This document shows positions 35,004-47,700 of a stretch of 64,000 nt of DNA, piece after piece (position 1 is the first letter of the stretch; each line of letters opens with the position of its first letter). The DNA comes from Hepsetus odoe (taxonomy: Eukaryota > Chordata > Actinopteri > Characiformes > Hepsetidae), in NCBI GenBank assembly GCA_017165825.1, contig CM029369.1:9446633-9510632 (forward strand), written 5' to 3'. A program made the translations under genes and the position numbers. The notes beneath the pieces were generated by a model, which searched no databases, was not told the origin of the DNA, and saw only the letters and a program-made list of their open reading frames with translations.

Positions 35004-37531
35004 CTATGGACTGGGTGTCCTATCAGAGTAGTGGTTTATGAGTCTCTGTGCTTCTCTGACCCCTGATAGGTAGGCTCCATGGGTGGTGGTGTAGAAGTTC
35101 ACATGAGTGGCTTCTCCTGCAAACAGCACCTGAAGAGGCTTAAGACAGAAAGCTCATTTAATATTGACCCAATTCAACAATTCAAGGACATATACTGATC
35201 GGCACACTAACCACAGCTCAAATTAAACTCAAACTGGGTCAAATCCACAAATATTTGGTATAGTCCACACTTTACCATGTTAGAATCAAACTATTTTGTG
35301 GCATTTCATTTACCATGGTCCAATATGAATAATTCCACTGTGTCTTATAGTTAAAGAGCTACACTGGCTAGCTATTTAATGAGGTTTGTCCTTAATTAGG
35401 AAAAATCTGTCTGCCATTTTTAGATGCCTGTATCTTTCATGCCATAACCAGAAACAAAATGTGGAAATGCAAATTAATTGACCCATTTCCAAATATGCAT
35501 TAATAAAGCTTGCAGCATGTACCCAACTTCCTCTCGCACCCTGTAGGCTAACAGCACTGGAGGCAGCCGTTGTTAACCCGGGCCTCAACCGATCTGGTAT
35601 GGAAATCTCTTTTGTTGTCCACATATTGATCTGGCAAATGTTTTACACCGGATGCCCTTCCTGATGTAACTCTCCCCATTTATCCAGGGCCAAAAATGGG
35701 AGCAGCCAAAAGAAGAAGATGTACCCGACTTAAAGTCAGTATTTTAAGTATCTTCGCAAAACTTTTTTGGCTTGTATTACTCTATACCCTACAACTTCAA
35801 CTGATATATTTCTCTAATGTGTCAAGAAGTGTGCATTACGGGTCACCAAACATCAGACCTAGAATCTCAAGGGCTACCCTATTGGTGCCTAGGCAAGCAA
35901 AATGCCACAAAATGCTTCTGTTCTTAAATGGTAGAGCATAATCTAGTTCTTAATCTTGATCAAGTTGTTTTTAAGGTTTCAACCTTGTATTACCTATTAT
36001 ACAATATAAATGCTGATCATACAATACTACTCACAATTGTAGATAAGAGACAAATTAATACCTTGCTTTCAGAGACTTTACTTAGAAGGGGAAGAGGTTC
36101 TGCTAATGCCTGATGCTCCTTCACTCCATTCACGTTGTGAGGAACAAAGGTATAAGAGCCAAAAACTCGAGGGTCACAACCCCACCTGGAGATCAATACT
36201 TGGGACACGTCAGGAACAGACCAGCCAGTGAACGACCTGAGCAATCTTTAAAAACAAAGCACAAATTACCAAAATATATAATTTAGTAGATCATATAATA
36301 CTAGTATAGAATGAAAACTGTGAAAATTGTGCATTGTGTACCTCACACAGTTGTCTGCCACTTCACTCTCCTGTAGGGTCTCCATATGAAGAGCTTCTCT
36401 GCCTGTAACCCAGCCACAGAGTACTGTGGGGTGACGTGCTACAGTATCAAAGCCACAGATCTTCTTAAACCATGTCTCTTTCCAAGCTTCTCCTTCAGTT
36501 TGGGAAGTGTAGACCGACTTATCTTCAGGCCCCTCATTCCACACAAATTGGATGCCAGCACAGTCTTCTGGCCAAAACCTCTCACTGAAACACAAGAAGA
36601 TCTTGTCCACCGTTCCAAAACCAAGCTTCTCAATAGCATCCAGCTTAGATTTTGGTAAAGAGGGTTTAAACATGACTTCTGCCTTTTGCTTTAACACCCC
36701 CAGAGACAGAGTCACAATTACATGGTCAGCTTCAAAAATGTCATTATCTTCACAGATCACCTTCACAAGATGGCTCATCTCTCTGCTCTCAGTGGCCTGG
36801 AGTTTTTCCTTCAAGTCCCAATGGATGCTTTTCACTGGTTTATTTATCAAGATCACTCCTGGAGGAAAACGTTCCAGAAGAACGTCCAACACAGCTTGGT
36901 AACCCCCAGGTCCCAGAGAGTTAAAAAATCCTCCCTCTAGAGCAATGTAATAACCAATCTGTGAGGCAGACACTTCATACAGAGATGAACTCGCCTCATC
37001 TGTGCATTCGCTTCTCTTGCACCACTCAAAAATCCTCTGTCCATCTCCAGAAGCAGCTATAGGGGATTCAGAAAAGGCAGCATCGAGATAATTTCCCAGA
37101 CTTAGGGCTCTGTATCTGTCTTCCAGCTCTGACTCAAAAGCCATGGATGTGAGTTTACTGAAAAATGAGCACACTTTATCAACAGTTTCAGGAGAAAGCG
37201 GTTTCCCATTTTGCTTGAAAAAGTAATCCCGGGGCGTTACTGAGTGGGGCAAGCACATCTCTTTACTGACTGAGGCTCTTTCAGCTAGCAAGTCATGTTC
37301 CTTGGCCAGTTGGAAAAGTGGGTTCCCATCTTGTCCATGGATCCAGTTAGCTCCCAGTTCTATAATGTTCTTGCTGAAAGGTCTGATGGTGTGGACTCTG
37401 CCTCCAACTCGTTCATTTGCTTCAAGGATCCTGACATGCTGAAATCCGGCCTGGATCAGAGAGGCTGCGGCAGCCAATCCTGCAAATCCTGCACCCACCA
37501 CCACTACCTTGGCATCTCTAGCCATACTCAT
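35004..37531 (-). CDS. paox: N1-acetylpolyamine oxidase-like, copy b
   Basis: Tandem paralogue of copy a with the same three-exon structure and intron phases: 37531-36342, 36245-36062 and 35138-35004, giving 502 aa. It has VVVGAGFAGLAAA, GGRVHT, WIHGQ, TVDKIFL and the C-terminal LFAGEATH/TTTHGAYLSG segment, so it should be a working flavoenzyme. It differs from copy a by a longer loop (after LLAER, about residue 87) and a different C-terminus (...HYSDRTPSP), also without a PTS1-like end. The start is the ATG at 37531; a second in-frame ATG lies two codons on. A 5' UTR acceptor may lie at 37548-37549. Its 5' end faces ybey across about 1.4 kb. Confidence 0.9.
35560..35700. repeat. Dispersed teleost repeat fragment
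   Basis: Contains CACCGGATGCCCTTCCTGAT and CTCCCCATTTATCCAGGGC, phrases that recur widely in fish genomes. It lies in intron 2 of paox copy b (35139-36061). The family is not identified. Confidence 0.45.
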
Positions 37532-37547
37532 TTACTATTCAAGGCAA

Positions 37548-38910
37548 CTGTGAAGTAAATCATGAATGTTAAGTTTTTCATGCATGCTTTTTATGTCAAT
37601 TCAAATGTCATCAAATGTTTATCTTTTTTATTCTTATTTATTAATGATACTTACATCAGGTCGATTGTAGATAATAACAGTGAAAATGTAAAGATTACTC
37701 TTCTGTGTAAAACTGCCAAGCACTGCGATTCATCCTAGGCTGTCAGTGCAAGATATAAGTGACCTTTGGCTCCAGTGTGACTATAATATGGGCTAAAGGT
37801 GTGGGACCTCCAGGTGAATTAGTTGTTTCCATTGGTTTAATATGAAGAAGTTTATGTAACGTTTAGCATCAACAGATAGTAGATAGAAGAAAGCTTCCTA
37901 ACCTGTCCACTTGTCTTGATTTGGCTGATCTGGTAGTAAAATTGAACCATGTGCGAGTAAGCTCTACCAACACTAATGGTGAGACCGAGGTTTACAGATC
38001 AAGCAGACTAGAAAGGAAGCCTCATGCGATTATTCGGACGCAGCCCTCATTTTCTTCCCTGTACAGCGCACTGAATGCACGACACCTGCTCGAGAAGCAT
38101 GAAGAAAGACCTTTTCTAATCAGGAAGGTTGTGTGAATTAACAGTACCACTACTAACAGTTGTTTTCGGTTACACATTTTTATGTGATCCGATATTAAAG
38201 GGCGAATACTTTCAAATCCTGCTCTAGATGGGGTTGCCAGCTTTTCAAAATCCCCTAAAGAGAGTGTTCACCTTCATCCACCAACGATACTGTCTACTTC
38301 AGTCTGATTTATTAGTGATCATTGCACGAGTCTTACAGTTCCTAACTGACAGAACATCAGAGATGGTTGGAAGGACTATAACTTTTTAATTTATACAACA
38401 ATGAAGGATTTGAGAGGAATGTTTATTTTAAACCATCTTAACCAAACAGATACAGATGAAGCAAGTACTGAACCCCCAGGTTTAAAACACTTAGAAATTT
38501 AAACCTAGTTTCTCACTATACTTGGCTGTGAAGTTTAGGAAGGTAGCGGGGAATAGAAATACACATGGCAACCTTGCGTAAGCCGCAGACGTTCTTCCTG
38601 TGTTCCACTGTTTATATTCCTGACAGAAACAGCACGGAGAGCAGTTTAACCGGTCTGCTTAGAGAACAACGGTTACGATGTTACGTTAATGTTTTATCAC
38701 TACCCGAGAAAAAGGAGGGTGAAAAAAGACCCTGACCGATTTCTGCATCGGGGCAGTGTTTAATGACGTGTAGATTTCTGGATGTATTCCTGAAGCTGTA
38801 GTCGTGAGGCTGCAGGCGGGTAGTCGCCTTGTGAGCCGCGAGTCCGTGACCGAAGAGTGGAGAAGAGGGTGGCCTTCGGCTAAACATTTCGCCACCTTTT
38901 CACTCCTGCT
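37548..38910. promoter_or_regulatory. Divergent upstream region of paox copy b and ybey
   Basis: The two genes start in opposite directions from here. The part next to ybey (38600-38910) is richer in CpG, as for a housekeeping promoter. The paox side is AT-rich and holds AGTGACCTTTGG (37758-37769), a nuclear-receptor-type half site also found upstream of copy a. Transcription starts cannot be placed from sequence. Confidence 0.4.
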
Positions 38911-40401
38911 ATGGGTGTAGTTCTGCGAAATCTCCAGAACGTTGTTCCCCTCCGAAGGGCCAGGCTGCGCAAGGACGTGGAGACTCTGAGGCTCATCCTG
39001 GGGGTTCAGAAATTTGACCTGGGCCTCATTTGCGTGGACAACCGAAAAATCCAGCACCTCAACAGGATCTACAGGAAAAAGGACATCCCCACAGACGTGC
39101 TGTCCTTCCCGTTTCATGAGGTAGACCCCATTTACCGAACTCCCTTCACAAAAAGTAAGGTCACCGGGTCAGCACCCGAGCCAGGGTCTACAGGGCTGCA
39201 GCCGTGTCCCAGTAAAACTGGTCTCTCTCTGGCTCTCTGCAGGACCTGCGGCCAGGAAAACTACCCTGTGCCCTTCACAGAGATGAGTTTAACCTGGGAG
39301 ATGTTTTCCTGGGGGTAGAATATGTAAAGCAGCAGTGTAAAGAAGCCTCCTGTGATTTCCATGGGACTCTAACAGTAAGTATCTTTGGCGGTCACTTCTG
39401 TCAGAATGGCACAGAAGAGGCTGCCATAACGTGCATGTATGTTTGGTGTCCCGCAGGTAGTTGCTGCACATGGAATCTGTCACTTACTGGGGTACAGACA
39501 TGAGACAGACGAGGAGTGGGATGAGGTGAGGTTTAAAAATAATTACTAGTTTAATTCATGGCCCCCATATTCAGCACCGTACAGCAGGGGATTATCACTA
39601 CACGACTAATTCAGTTGAATGGTAGCAAGGCTCACCGACTCCACTTTCTTTACAGTGGGAGTGATGGGATTTACAAGTCATGGTAACATCAGGAAGAACA
39701 TTATGAACCTACAGGTCTCCTTCGTTTCTGTATGCAAGATTGATCATGATAAAATAGGGGTATTCCTCTTGAATACTGAAATGCTTTAAAATAGATTGCA
39801 AACTGTCTCCCCACCACTTTATAAACACATGATTAGGGCAACAGTAGCTGAAGGTTCATGTCATGCAGCTTTTAAAATACCTCAAATGTCTATTTTCTCA
39901 CCACCATTGTGAATAAGTTCAGAATGGATTGTTTGACATTTGCACCTTGACTGACAGTTCTTACAAAATTTAAATATGAAAAGAAAAAAAAAAGAAAAAA
40001 GATCTCTTAAAGGTGCATGGTGGGCACATCCAGGTTGTTCAGTACTCTCTGCATGGACACATTCAGGAGCCTAGAATAAACCTGCAATAGTCTCTCAACA
40101 GGTCATTCACATTAAATGCAATTAAGAGACTAATTTGCCTGATTAGACTAATTTGAGAATTAACACTTAATTAGTAATGTATTCAATCATGACAAGAATG
40201 AATAAGAAGTCTCTCGTTCCACATTTTCTACAAAAAAAGTGTTTAAAAATAATGTACAACATGCATATACACAAAGTATACAGAGTGTCATTATTCTTTT
40301 GTCAGATGTTTCAGAGAGAAAGTTACATCCTTAATGAATTCAACAAGCTGACTGGCAGTCACCTCGAGCCTCTAACGAAGCGAGGCACCCTTGACAGATG
40401 A
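38911..40401 (+). CDS. ybey: YbeY-family endoribonuclease, complete
   Basis: Zinc-dependent endoribonuclease of the UPF0054 family. The vertebrate protein acts in mitochondria in small-subunit ribosome maturation. Four exons: 38911-39120, 39243-39374, 39457-39525 and 40306-40401, giving 168 aa (human YBEY is 167). Visible motifs are VVLRNLQNVVPLRRA at the N-terminus, FDLGLICVDN, PTDVLSFPFHE and the zinc-binding block HGICHLLGYRH (His119, His123, His129). The first two introns are very short (122 and 82 bases). The ATG at 38911 aligns with the known start of the family. The 3' end converges with that of usp37. Confidence 0.95.
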
Positions 40402-41746
40402 CGCCTCACTGGAAACAATGGACTTGAGCAAAAAACAAAAAAGCCCAGCTTTTCTCTACTTCTGAAACTTTTTGTAATAATTAAGATCCAAGCAAACCTC
40501 CGCTTTTATTTTCTAAATAAGGTTTATTTTTAAAATGAGCTTTAGGAAGTCAAAACGGAACACTAAGCAACTAAAAGTTTTACCACTGTTTTCTGAGAAC
40601 TGTTCCTTAAAACATACAAATTTCACTATTCAGCCCACTCTTGTTAAAGCAATCAAGATGACGACAAAAATAAAAAGTAAAAACAGAATGAAAGTTCTTG
40701 AAATGTGATTATTCAACAGGAGACAGAATAACCAAACAGTGGTTTAGCAAAAAAAAAAAAAAAAGTTATAAAATAAATATTCACATCTGCTGACCTCACT
40801 GAAGCAAAGTCACACTGGAATAGCTTCTCTATTCGGAAAAGGTGAAGTACTGTTTCTGGCATCTTTCTGATGAAAAAAATGGCCGTGCAACATCCACAAC
40901 ATAAAGCTCTATGCAGGGTGGAAAGAAACAATACTTTACGGGGTTATCTGCGGATCACAAATAAGCCTTCAAAAGTGTCCTTTAAAAGAGAAAGACAAGC
41001 TACATTAATCATTTAGCTTGTTATATATTTATAAAATATGATTAAAATAGCAATAAACAGTCAGTAAAGCCTCGAATATAAACTGGAACCCCATTCCCCT
41101 CATCGCTTTAGGACAGAAATATAAAAGCCAACCGGCAAAGTAAATATTGCACCACATTTTCAGCTGCATATCAAACATGAAACATATGCCCCATACCGCC
41201 CTCAAAACATATAAGAATAAATCTTTATATTCAATAGATCATAAAGATTTTTGGAAAAGTTGTAAAAGAAACAGCTTAAAAGAGACAAACACTCCCTGAC
41301 CCTCAGACATTTGCTCTGAATTTATTAATGCATAAAGGCTTTGGCTCCACCAAGGGACTTTTATCAAAAGCAATATTCAGCAAATAGGAAGGATTGGAAA
41401 AATAGAAGAACAAATGTCTCAAGGCTTAATTTAATATCTTTTAGAAACCCAGTATTTTAAGTTTTTATTTCTGTGTGTTTTCCCATAAACTGGAACATCT
41501 GCATGGGCATAAAGAATGTCAATACTGAAGTCTATTCTAGAAACAGTGAAAGTATTTTACAACGGAGAAAAGAAAAACAGAAAGAAAAACTGAAAAGTGC
41601 CTGAAGTAGGTGAGCGTGTGTGGACGGTGATCAGTAGTATTGGACAGAGATGTCACATCTACCCTAGACTCAGCTCATCCGTACATCACCTCAAGTACCC
41701 ATCGCAGTAGTACCGGACTGCAGTTAGGGCCTGTTAATACATCCTC
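40402..41746. other. Convergent 3' UTR region of ybey (+) and usp37 (-)
   Basis: A plus-strand AATAAA at 40669-40674 could end ybey. Minus-strand signals (TTTATT on the plus strand) at 40505-40510 and 40523-40528 could end usp37. If those are used, the two transcripts overlap tail to tail by about 150 bases. Confidence 0.45.
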
Positions 41747-44700
41747 TTATAAAGGCTGCAGAACTGTTCGGCTGGCATCACTGCCAACTCCTGCTCTTTC
41801 CAGTTCCGATAGCTCTTCAAACACATTCCTGAGGAGGGGACAGAGGTGGAAACAGTCAGTTCAAATACAGGATCACTAAATAGCTTCCAATGAAAGGTGC
41901 GAGTTAAAATAAAGAATAAATTGGCCGAGAATTTTTTTTTTTTTTTTACATGAGTGTTAGGTAGAATATGGTACATTCTTAAATTTTACTACTGTACATA
42001 CAACATCTATTTCAGTAAGGACATACACCAATCACCACAGGAACACTCCATAACCTGCTGTATGGTGATGCTATGATTCTAGGCAGCACAATTCAGGCCA
42101 TCTCAAAGTCACTCAAATCCTTATGCTTGTCCATTTTCTTGTCGTAACATATCAAATTGAACGGACTAATTTCATGCTTTTTTCACTTGCTAGCCTTAGT
42201 TCTGTTCCACTGACAGGTGCAAGTGTAACAAGGTAATCAATGTTACTTAGCTCAAACATGCCTGTTTGGTGCATTGCCACTGATCAACAACCACTCTTGT
42301 GAAGCATCAAAAGCTATGTGACTATTAAATGCATCCCTTTGTGGCGAGTAAGGTAATGAGCAAACAAGCTGAGCCAGGTTTCTGTGATTATTGATTGAGC
42401 TCTTTAAGTAAAACTGTGTTGCACTGACATCTGAACATAGTGATTGGTGTTTGGTCAAAAACGTACTTGTGCATGTAAAAGAAAATGTATCCACTTCTGT
42501 CTCTGTCCCTCTGAACTGTGGACTCCTGGGTGCGGGACACATCCAAGTCATTGTAAGTGAGCCAGGACTGCTTCTTCATGTCATACACATCACTAATGTA
42601 GTGGCCTAAAAGAAAAAGAACACATTGTCTTTTATGCTCAAACAAAAGAGTCTTCAAAGCAGGATTATGCTTGAGTACTAAATATAATGAGCCAGACTAT
42701 CCATTTCACATCTTTCCATCATTAAATCATCATTAAAGTCCCTTATTATAAGACTTGATGAATAATGCAAATAATTTAAAATCAATTAAAATTGCAGTCT
42801 GTGAGATTTTAAAAATATTTCCATATAAAAACCACTGCCCAGCCATAGAATCATCCATGATGAAACCTTGAAGCAACTTAATTTTTCTTTAATTTTTCTG
42901 AATCAGTTGAGGACGTTCCTTAACTGCAAAAGTAATGCCAAGTATTGTACAAAAACCAAATTAACTGCACATAATACATTCATACCTGATGATGAGCTGG
43001 TGCCGATATGACTGACCACACTGATAAGTCTAAAAGAGTTGGGAAGCTCTCCACTCTGCAGGGGAGACATTTAAATCAATATTTAAAAAATAAATAAATA
43101 AATAAATAAAAAAAACACCCCACAGCACACCAAATTGCTCCTGTACTACAAACAATTCTTTTAAAAATCAGTCTGATTTAGTTACTTCATTCACACATTC
43201 AAACTACTGCTTTTAATGTTTAAAAAGCAAGGGAGATGGGTCTCTGTCAGTACTGCCATCTTTAATGAATACTATAAGCATAATTAAATTTGGCCAAAAA
43301 AAAAAAAAAAAGCTCACCTATAATAAATTCTGTGTCTACTATAATATGAAGAAAAGCAGTAAAATGACATAACAGTTCTGTATTAATGCATGAAATGTCT
43401 CATGGCTTAGTTTCATATTTTAGAAATCCTGTTTCATTATTTGTCCTGTATAACACAGATACCATCAGAAAGTGAAGGTGTACTAGTGTTCATGTAAGGG
43501 TTCATAAGAAAGTGTAAAATATTTTTGGTTTTTAATCAAAATCTAAAACTGCTTTTCCAAAAAACTAAAATTGCGTGTGTGTTTGGACTTTTACCTCAGC
43601 ATTCCTCTTCAGTTCCTCAGCTTCTGCTTCACTGTACTCCATGTCTAAAGCATCTTCATTGCCCGAGTCATCATCAGAGCACAGTAAATCAGGAAGGGAG
43701 TTGTTGAATTCTGAGAAATTCCATAAGGTCCAAAGTTAAAAATATAGAATAGAGAAACTGTGCATTAATACCATGTCATGTATGTGAATAATTAGAAGTC
43801 CAAGTAATACTCCCATTAGCGCACTAGCCTACCTTGCAAGCTGAGCTCTGTTGCTCTCTTCAGATCATCATCTTCTCTCATCTCCCTTGCCTCCTGTGCA
43901 CGGAAAGGAGCTCATTATTAGCTACCGGTAAACCATCGCAGTCAAGGTCAAAAAATGGGTGGCTAGGGACAGCAAAAAGCCCATACATGTTCCTGTAAGC
44001 TCTGAGCAAGGGCCTGTTGTAGCTCTTGCTCCTCACGCTCTTGGTCCAAGTTGTACTGCTGCACCCAGTCCAGCTCACCCTGAGCTCCATCTGGAGTCTG
44101 ATTCTCCTTGTTTTCATCCATGGTCAAGTCAAGGGAGTTCAGCGCATCTGAAATGTTATATGATCATATATCATATTTCAAGATTGCAACCACAAACACA
44201 CTTTAAATGTAAATGTTAACACAATCGGATAGCAAGAAAACAATGGTGATTTTCAGGGCTGGCTGAAAGGATTTGTTCTACATTTTCATGAGGTAAACAA
44301 ACTACCTGAATGCATCAAAAATTAAATGGCATGCTAGGTCTGGGATGAAATTGTTTAGAAATCGATATTTAAGGACCAAATTTCAGTATTAAAAGCCAAA
44401 TATACTTTGCAGTATTGTACAAAAAACCCCAGAAAAGCCTCTTCTATGAGAGCAATTGTTTAATAAAGCCCAAAGCATAAATTTGTTAATCTGTTTCACA
44501 CACACTCATTATAATTTCATGGTTATCAGTAAGAGATGCCAGACTAATTAATTGTACAACAAACTATTTTCTTTCAATGAAGTGAGAAGAGCTAATATAA
44601 CTATTGCATCAAGTACATGCAAAATAAGCAATGTTAGTCAGGTAAATCATCTCAAATAAGCAAATACTATTAGTGTTTTTCGTCTTACAAAGACTGATTT

Positions 44701-47700
44701 CAGTTCATTTGTGCCATTCCAAATATACATAAGGAATACACTATCGCCATTTACAGTATTTATTTTAACAAACATGATAAACTTGATAACTGAGAATTTA
44801 AAGCTTGTAAAAGGCTGTTTGGGCAAACTCAGATCAGGCATCGAAACAAATTAGAACCTGTACCTCCAGTCGGTTTGTCTCCATCCAGCAGCTCCAAATG
44901 CTGTGTTAGCTCCTGAGCATCTGTATCTCCAAATCCTGTATCAGGGCTGCTGGTAGGTTCGTCATCCCGGGACCCAGGAAGTCCAGCATCATGACGACTC
45001 ATCTCAAGAACTGCAGCCAGCATTTCATCATCATTCATGCCTGCATATTCTGGGTTCTCAACTGGACCACTCTGTTGCACCTGGATAAAAAGGGGGGAAA
45101 AAAATAAAAATAAATATTGAAGATATTAAGTCAGATTGTGAAAATACAGCCTGTCAAATCCCTCTCACACATCTAATGTAATTTAAAATAAGCCAAGAGC
45201 TGTTCGTAGAATCAACTGATGCATTCAATAAAATCAAAACATTTCACCACTGCATTTAGTTGGAACAATATACATCAAAACAGCAAACCAGCAGCGCACC
45301 TCCTCCATCTTGTCATCATCGGGGAGAGATTCACTTAGTCGATGTTTGCAGTTTACTTTCCTGGTTAGGTCCTCTTCACTATCAGAGTCACATAAAATGC
45401 TGCCTGTGTTCTCAGTCTTTACAGAGCCTTTCCTGTAAATGCATATTTATATACTTTTTAAACGCATTTGAAACAAAAGAAATTGTCAGGAATAGTTTAA
45501 CTAAAACCTTTAACTGATTCCTCACCGTACAGTTGAAGAGTTCACAGACTGTGATGTTTTCAGTGTTCTGGACCTGTGACATGGAGCACAAGTAAGAGAA
45601 AGATTGAAGTTATAATAATTATAAATTATAATAATTTTTTCAGTTTTTTTCAGTTTGGTGTTAACACCAGCTCCAAAAGACTGAAGAAAAAATAAATAAA
45701 AAGACTTAATAATACATTTCTCTTAAGGAACTGCAAGTCATAACATTTTAGCTACAACAGGTAGCAAAATGTTGTACTCTCCATACACAATGTAAAGAGC
45801 TTCAAGAGCGTACTTTCCTAGACTGCATGGCCTTGCTGTAAAAAGGCAAGAAATTCTGAAAAGTTGCGAAATCATCTTCAGTTTCAAAATCGGTTAAGAC
45901 TTAAAGTCTTACTTAAAAGACTTACTAGTCTTTTAGTTTGCATCTAAATTAAGGTTTCTTTCTTTGTGCAAGCTGGCTTCTTTCAATAACAATCACAGAA
46001 CACTTGTGTTTTCTCTAATACCCCAACTCTAATACAAACAAACCCAGAAAAGGTCCAATGAACTGCTGATTTTTAATAGTGGAATAATATCATAAGTCAT
46101 TCTCTAAACTATGCTGTTCAAGACTAAGAGCAGGAGGACAAATGTTACAATAATGATGTATAGGGTCTCACAGGGCTGTCTGAGCATTCCAGCCCAGGCT
46201 GAGAGGGGGACGCGTATTCTCTGTACAATGGGAGAGAAGAGTGAGGTATTTTGGGATCAGGACCTGCTGGCCCAGCTTGCTGTTCAGCGACAGCTGTGCA
46301 TTGTAGCTGTAACGCTTCAGGTGAAGAATCAGCACCCTGTGGAAAAAGATGATGGGGGAGATGTTCAGAGTTTGGTACAGATGAACTACAACAGTGTTTT
46401 ACTTAATGTAGCAAAGAGTACCTGGGAAGTCTGCTGAATTTGTGTGTTACAGTGGCAGCTTTTCCATTACATTTCTCACAAGAATATTCTATTTCTTCCA
46501 TCTGCAAAGACAGGTAATAGTAAAGTGAATGTCACTTTAGGGAAAAAAGGTTTCAGAAGTATATGGATGTTACACCTTCTTTGGTTCAACAGAACGAGGG
46601 GTATTTAAGCCAAAGTTAGCATGCAGTGATTATGTTTGACAGTATGTGAGCCTACCCTGAAGAAAAGATCCAGGGAGTCCTGAATAGACCTCAGAGGAAG
46701 AGTTTTCTTTCTGCGTGGAAGGTCAATTGAGAGGTCGTTGAACTGTTCACGCTTTGTTACAACCTCCCCACAGCTAAGTTTCATATGGAGAGAACACAAA
46801 CAGTAAGTCTCATCTTCCACACTACAGAAGAAAACTAATAAATGGAAAATGCATTAAGTTAAGCACAATGTGTAAGTTTACTACATTAATGAATAAAATA
46901 ATTGAAAAAAACAGCTTTATAAAAAACTGATATTCAGTAAAATTGTCCAGATAAGCAAAAACATGCTAAGGATCAAAAGGAAACATTGCCAACAGAAACC
47001 CATCAACCCACATTGCTCCAATTTGGTCAAAATAGTAGGCTGTCAAATATTCCTGAGATAAATGGCAATGCCAGCATTTTGCTTGGCATTTGTTCAAACA
47101 CAAAAAAAAATTAAATGAGTTTTAATATTGAGTAAATCCCACCTTTTGCATGTGATTGTGTGCTGCACTTCAAACTCCATGTTGACAGTAACAGGACATG
47201 TGTATATGCGTGAAGTGTCTGGCTCCTCTGTTAGCCGTGTACCCTGAGGCTCATCCCAGGTCATAGGTTCGCTCTTAATGCTCTTATTGACCTTCTCCAC
47301 ATCCTCTTTCAGCTGATCCAGACACTGGCTCAGGAACTCATGAGCATCCTAGAGTTAAAGCATTCTCTTAAAGTTACTAAAACAATGATATTTTACTCTA
47401 GAGAAAATCAAGACTTGGGGTTTTAAGTTACAGGGTCCAATCCCAATAAACTGGCTGTGAGGGCAGCACTTAAAACTAGCTGTCCAGCCTGCCAGCTGGC
47501 TTTTGACTACAGCCAGTGGCTGTGATAAACGTTGCAACCTCACAACATAAATCATCATGACACACCAAAAGCACTGCTGCAGTCAGATAAAAAATAAAAT
47601 CCAACTGTCACACAATGTAGTGAGCCATGTCAGTCAGCACCACAGTATTGAGTCAAGTCAGGCTAATGCCTTCATTCACTGCCAAAAATGTAATCATAAA

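Noticed and set aside
36386..36902. Plus-strand frames of 90 and 116 codons, nearly the same in both paox copies
   Set aside because: Antisense shadows of the paox first exon; their likeness only reflects the duplicated coding sequence.
38686..39117. 143-codon minus-strand frame opposite ybey exon 1
   Set aside because: Shadow of the GC-rich ybey first exon on the other strand; no protein resemblance.
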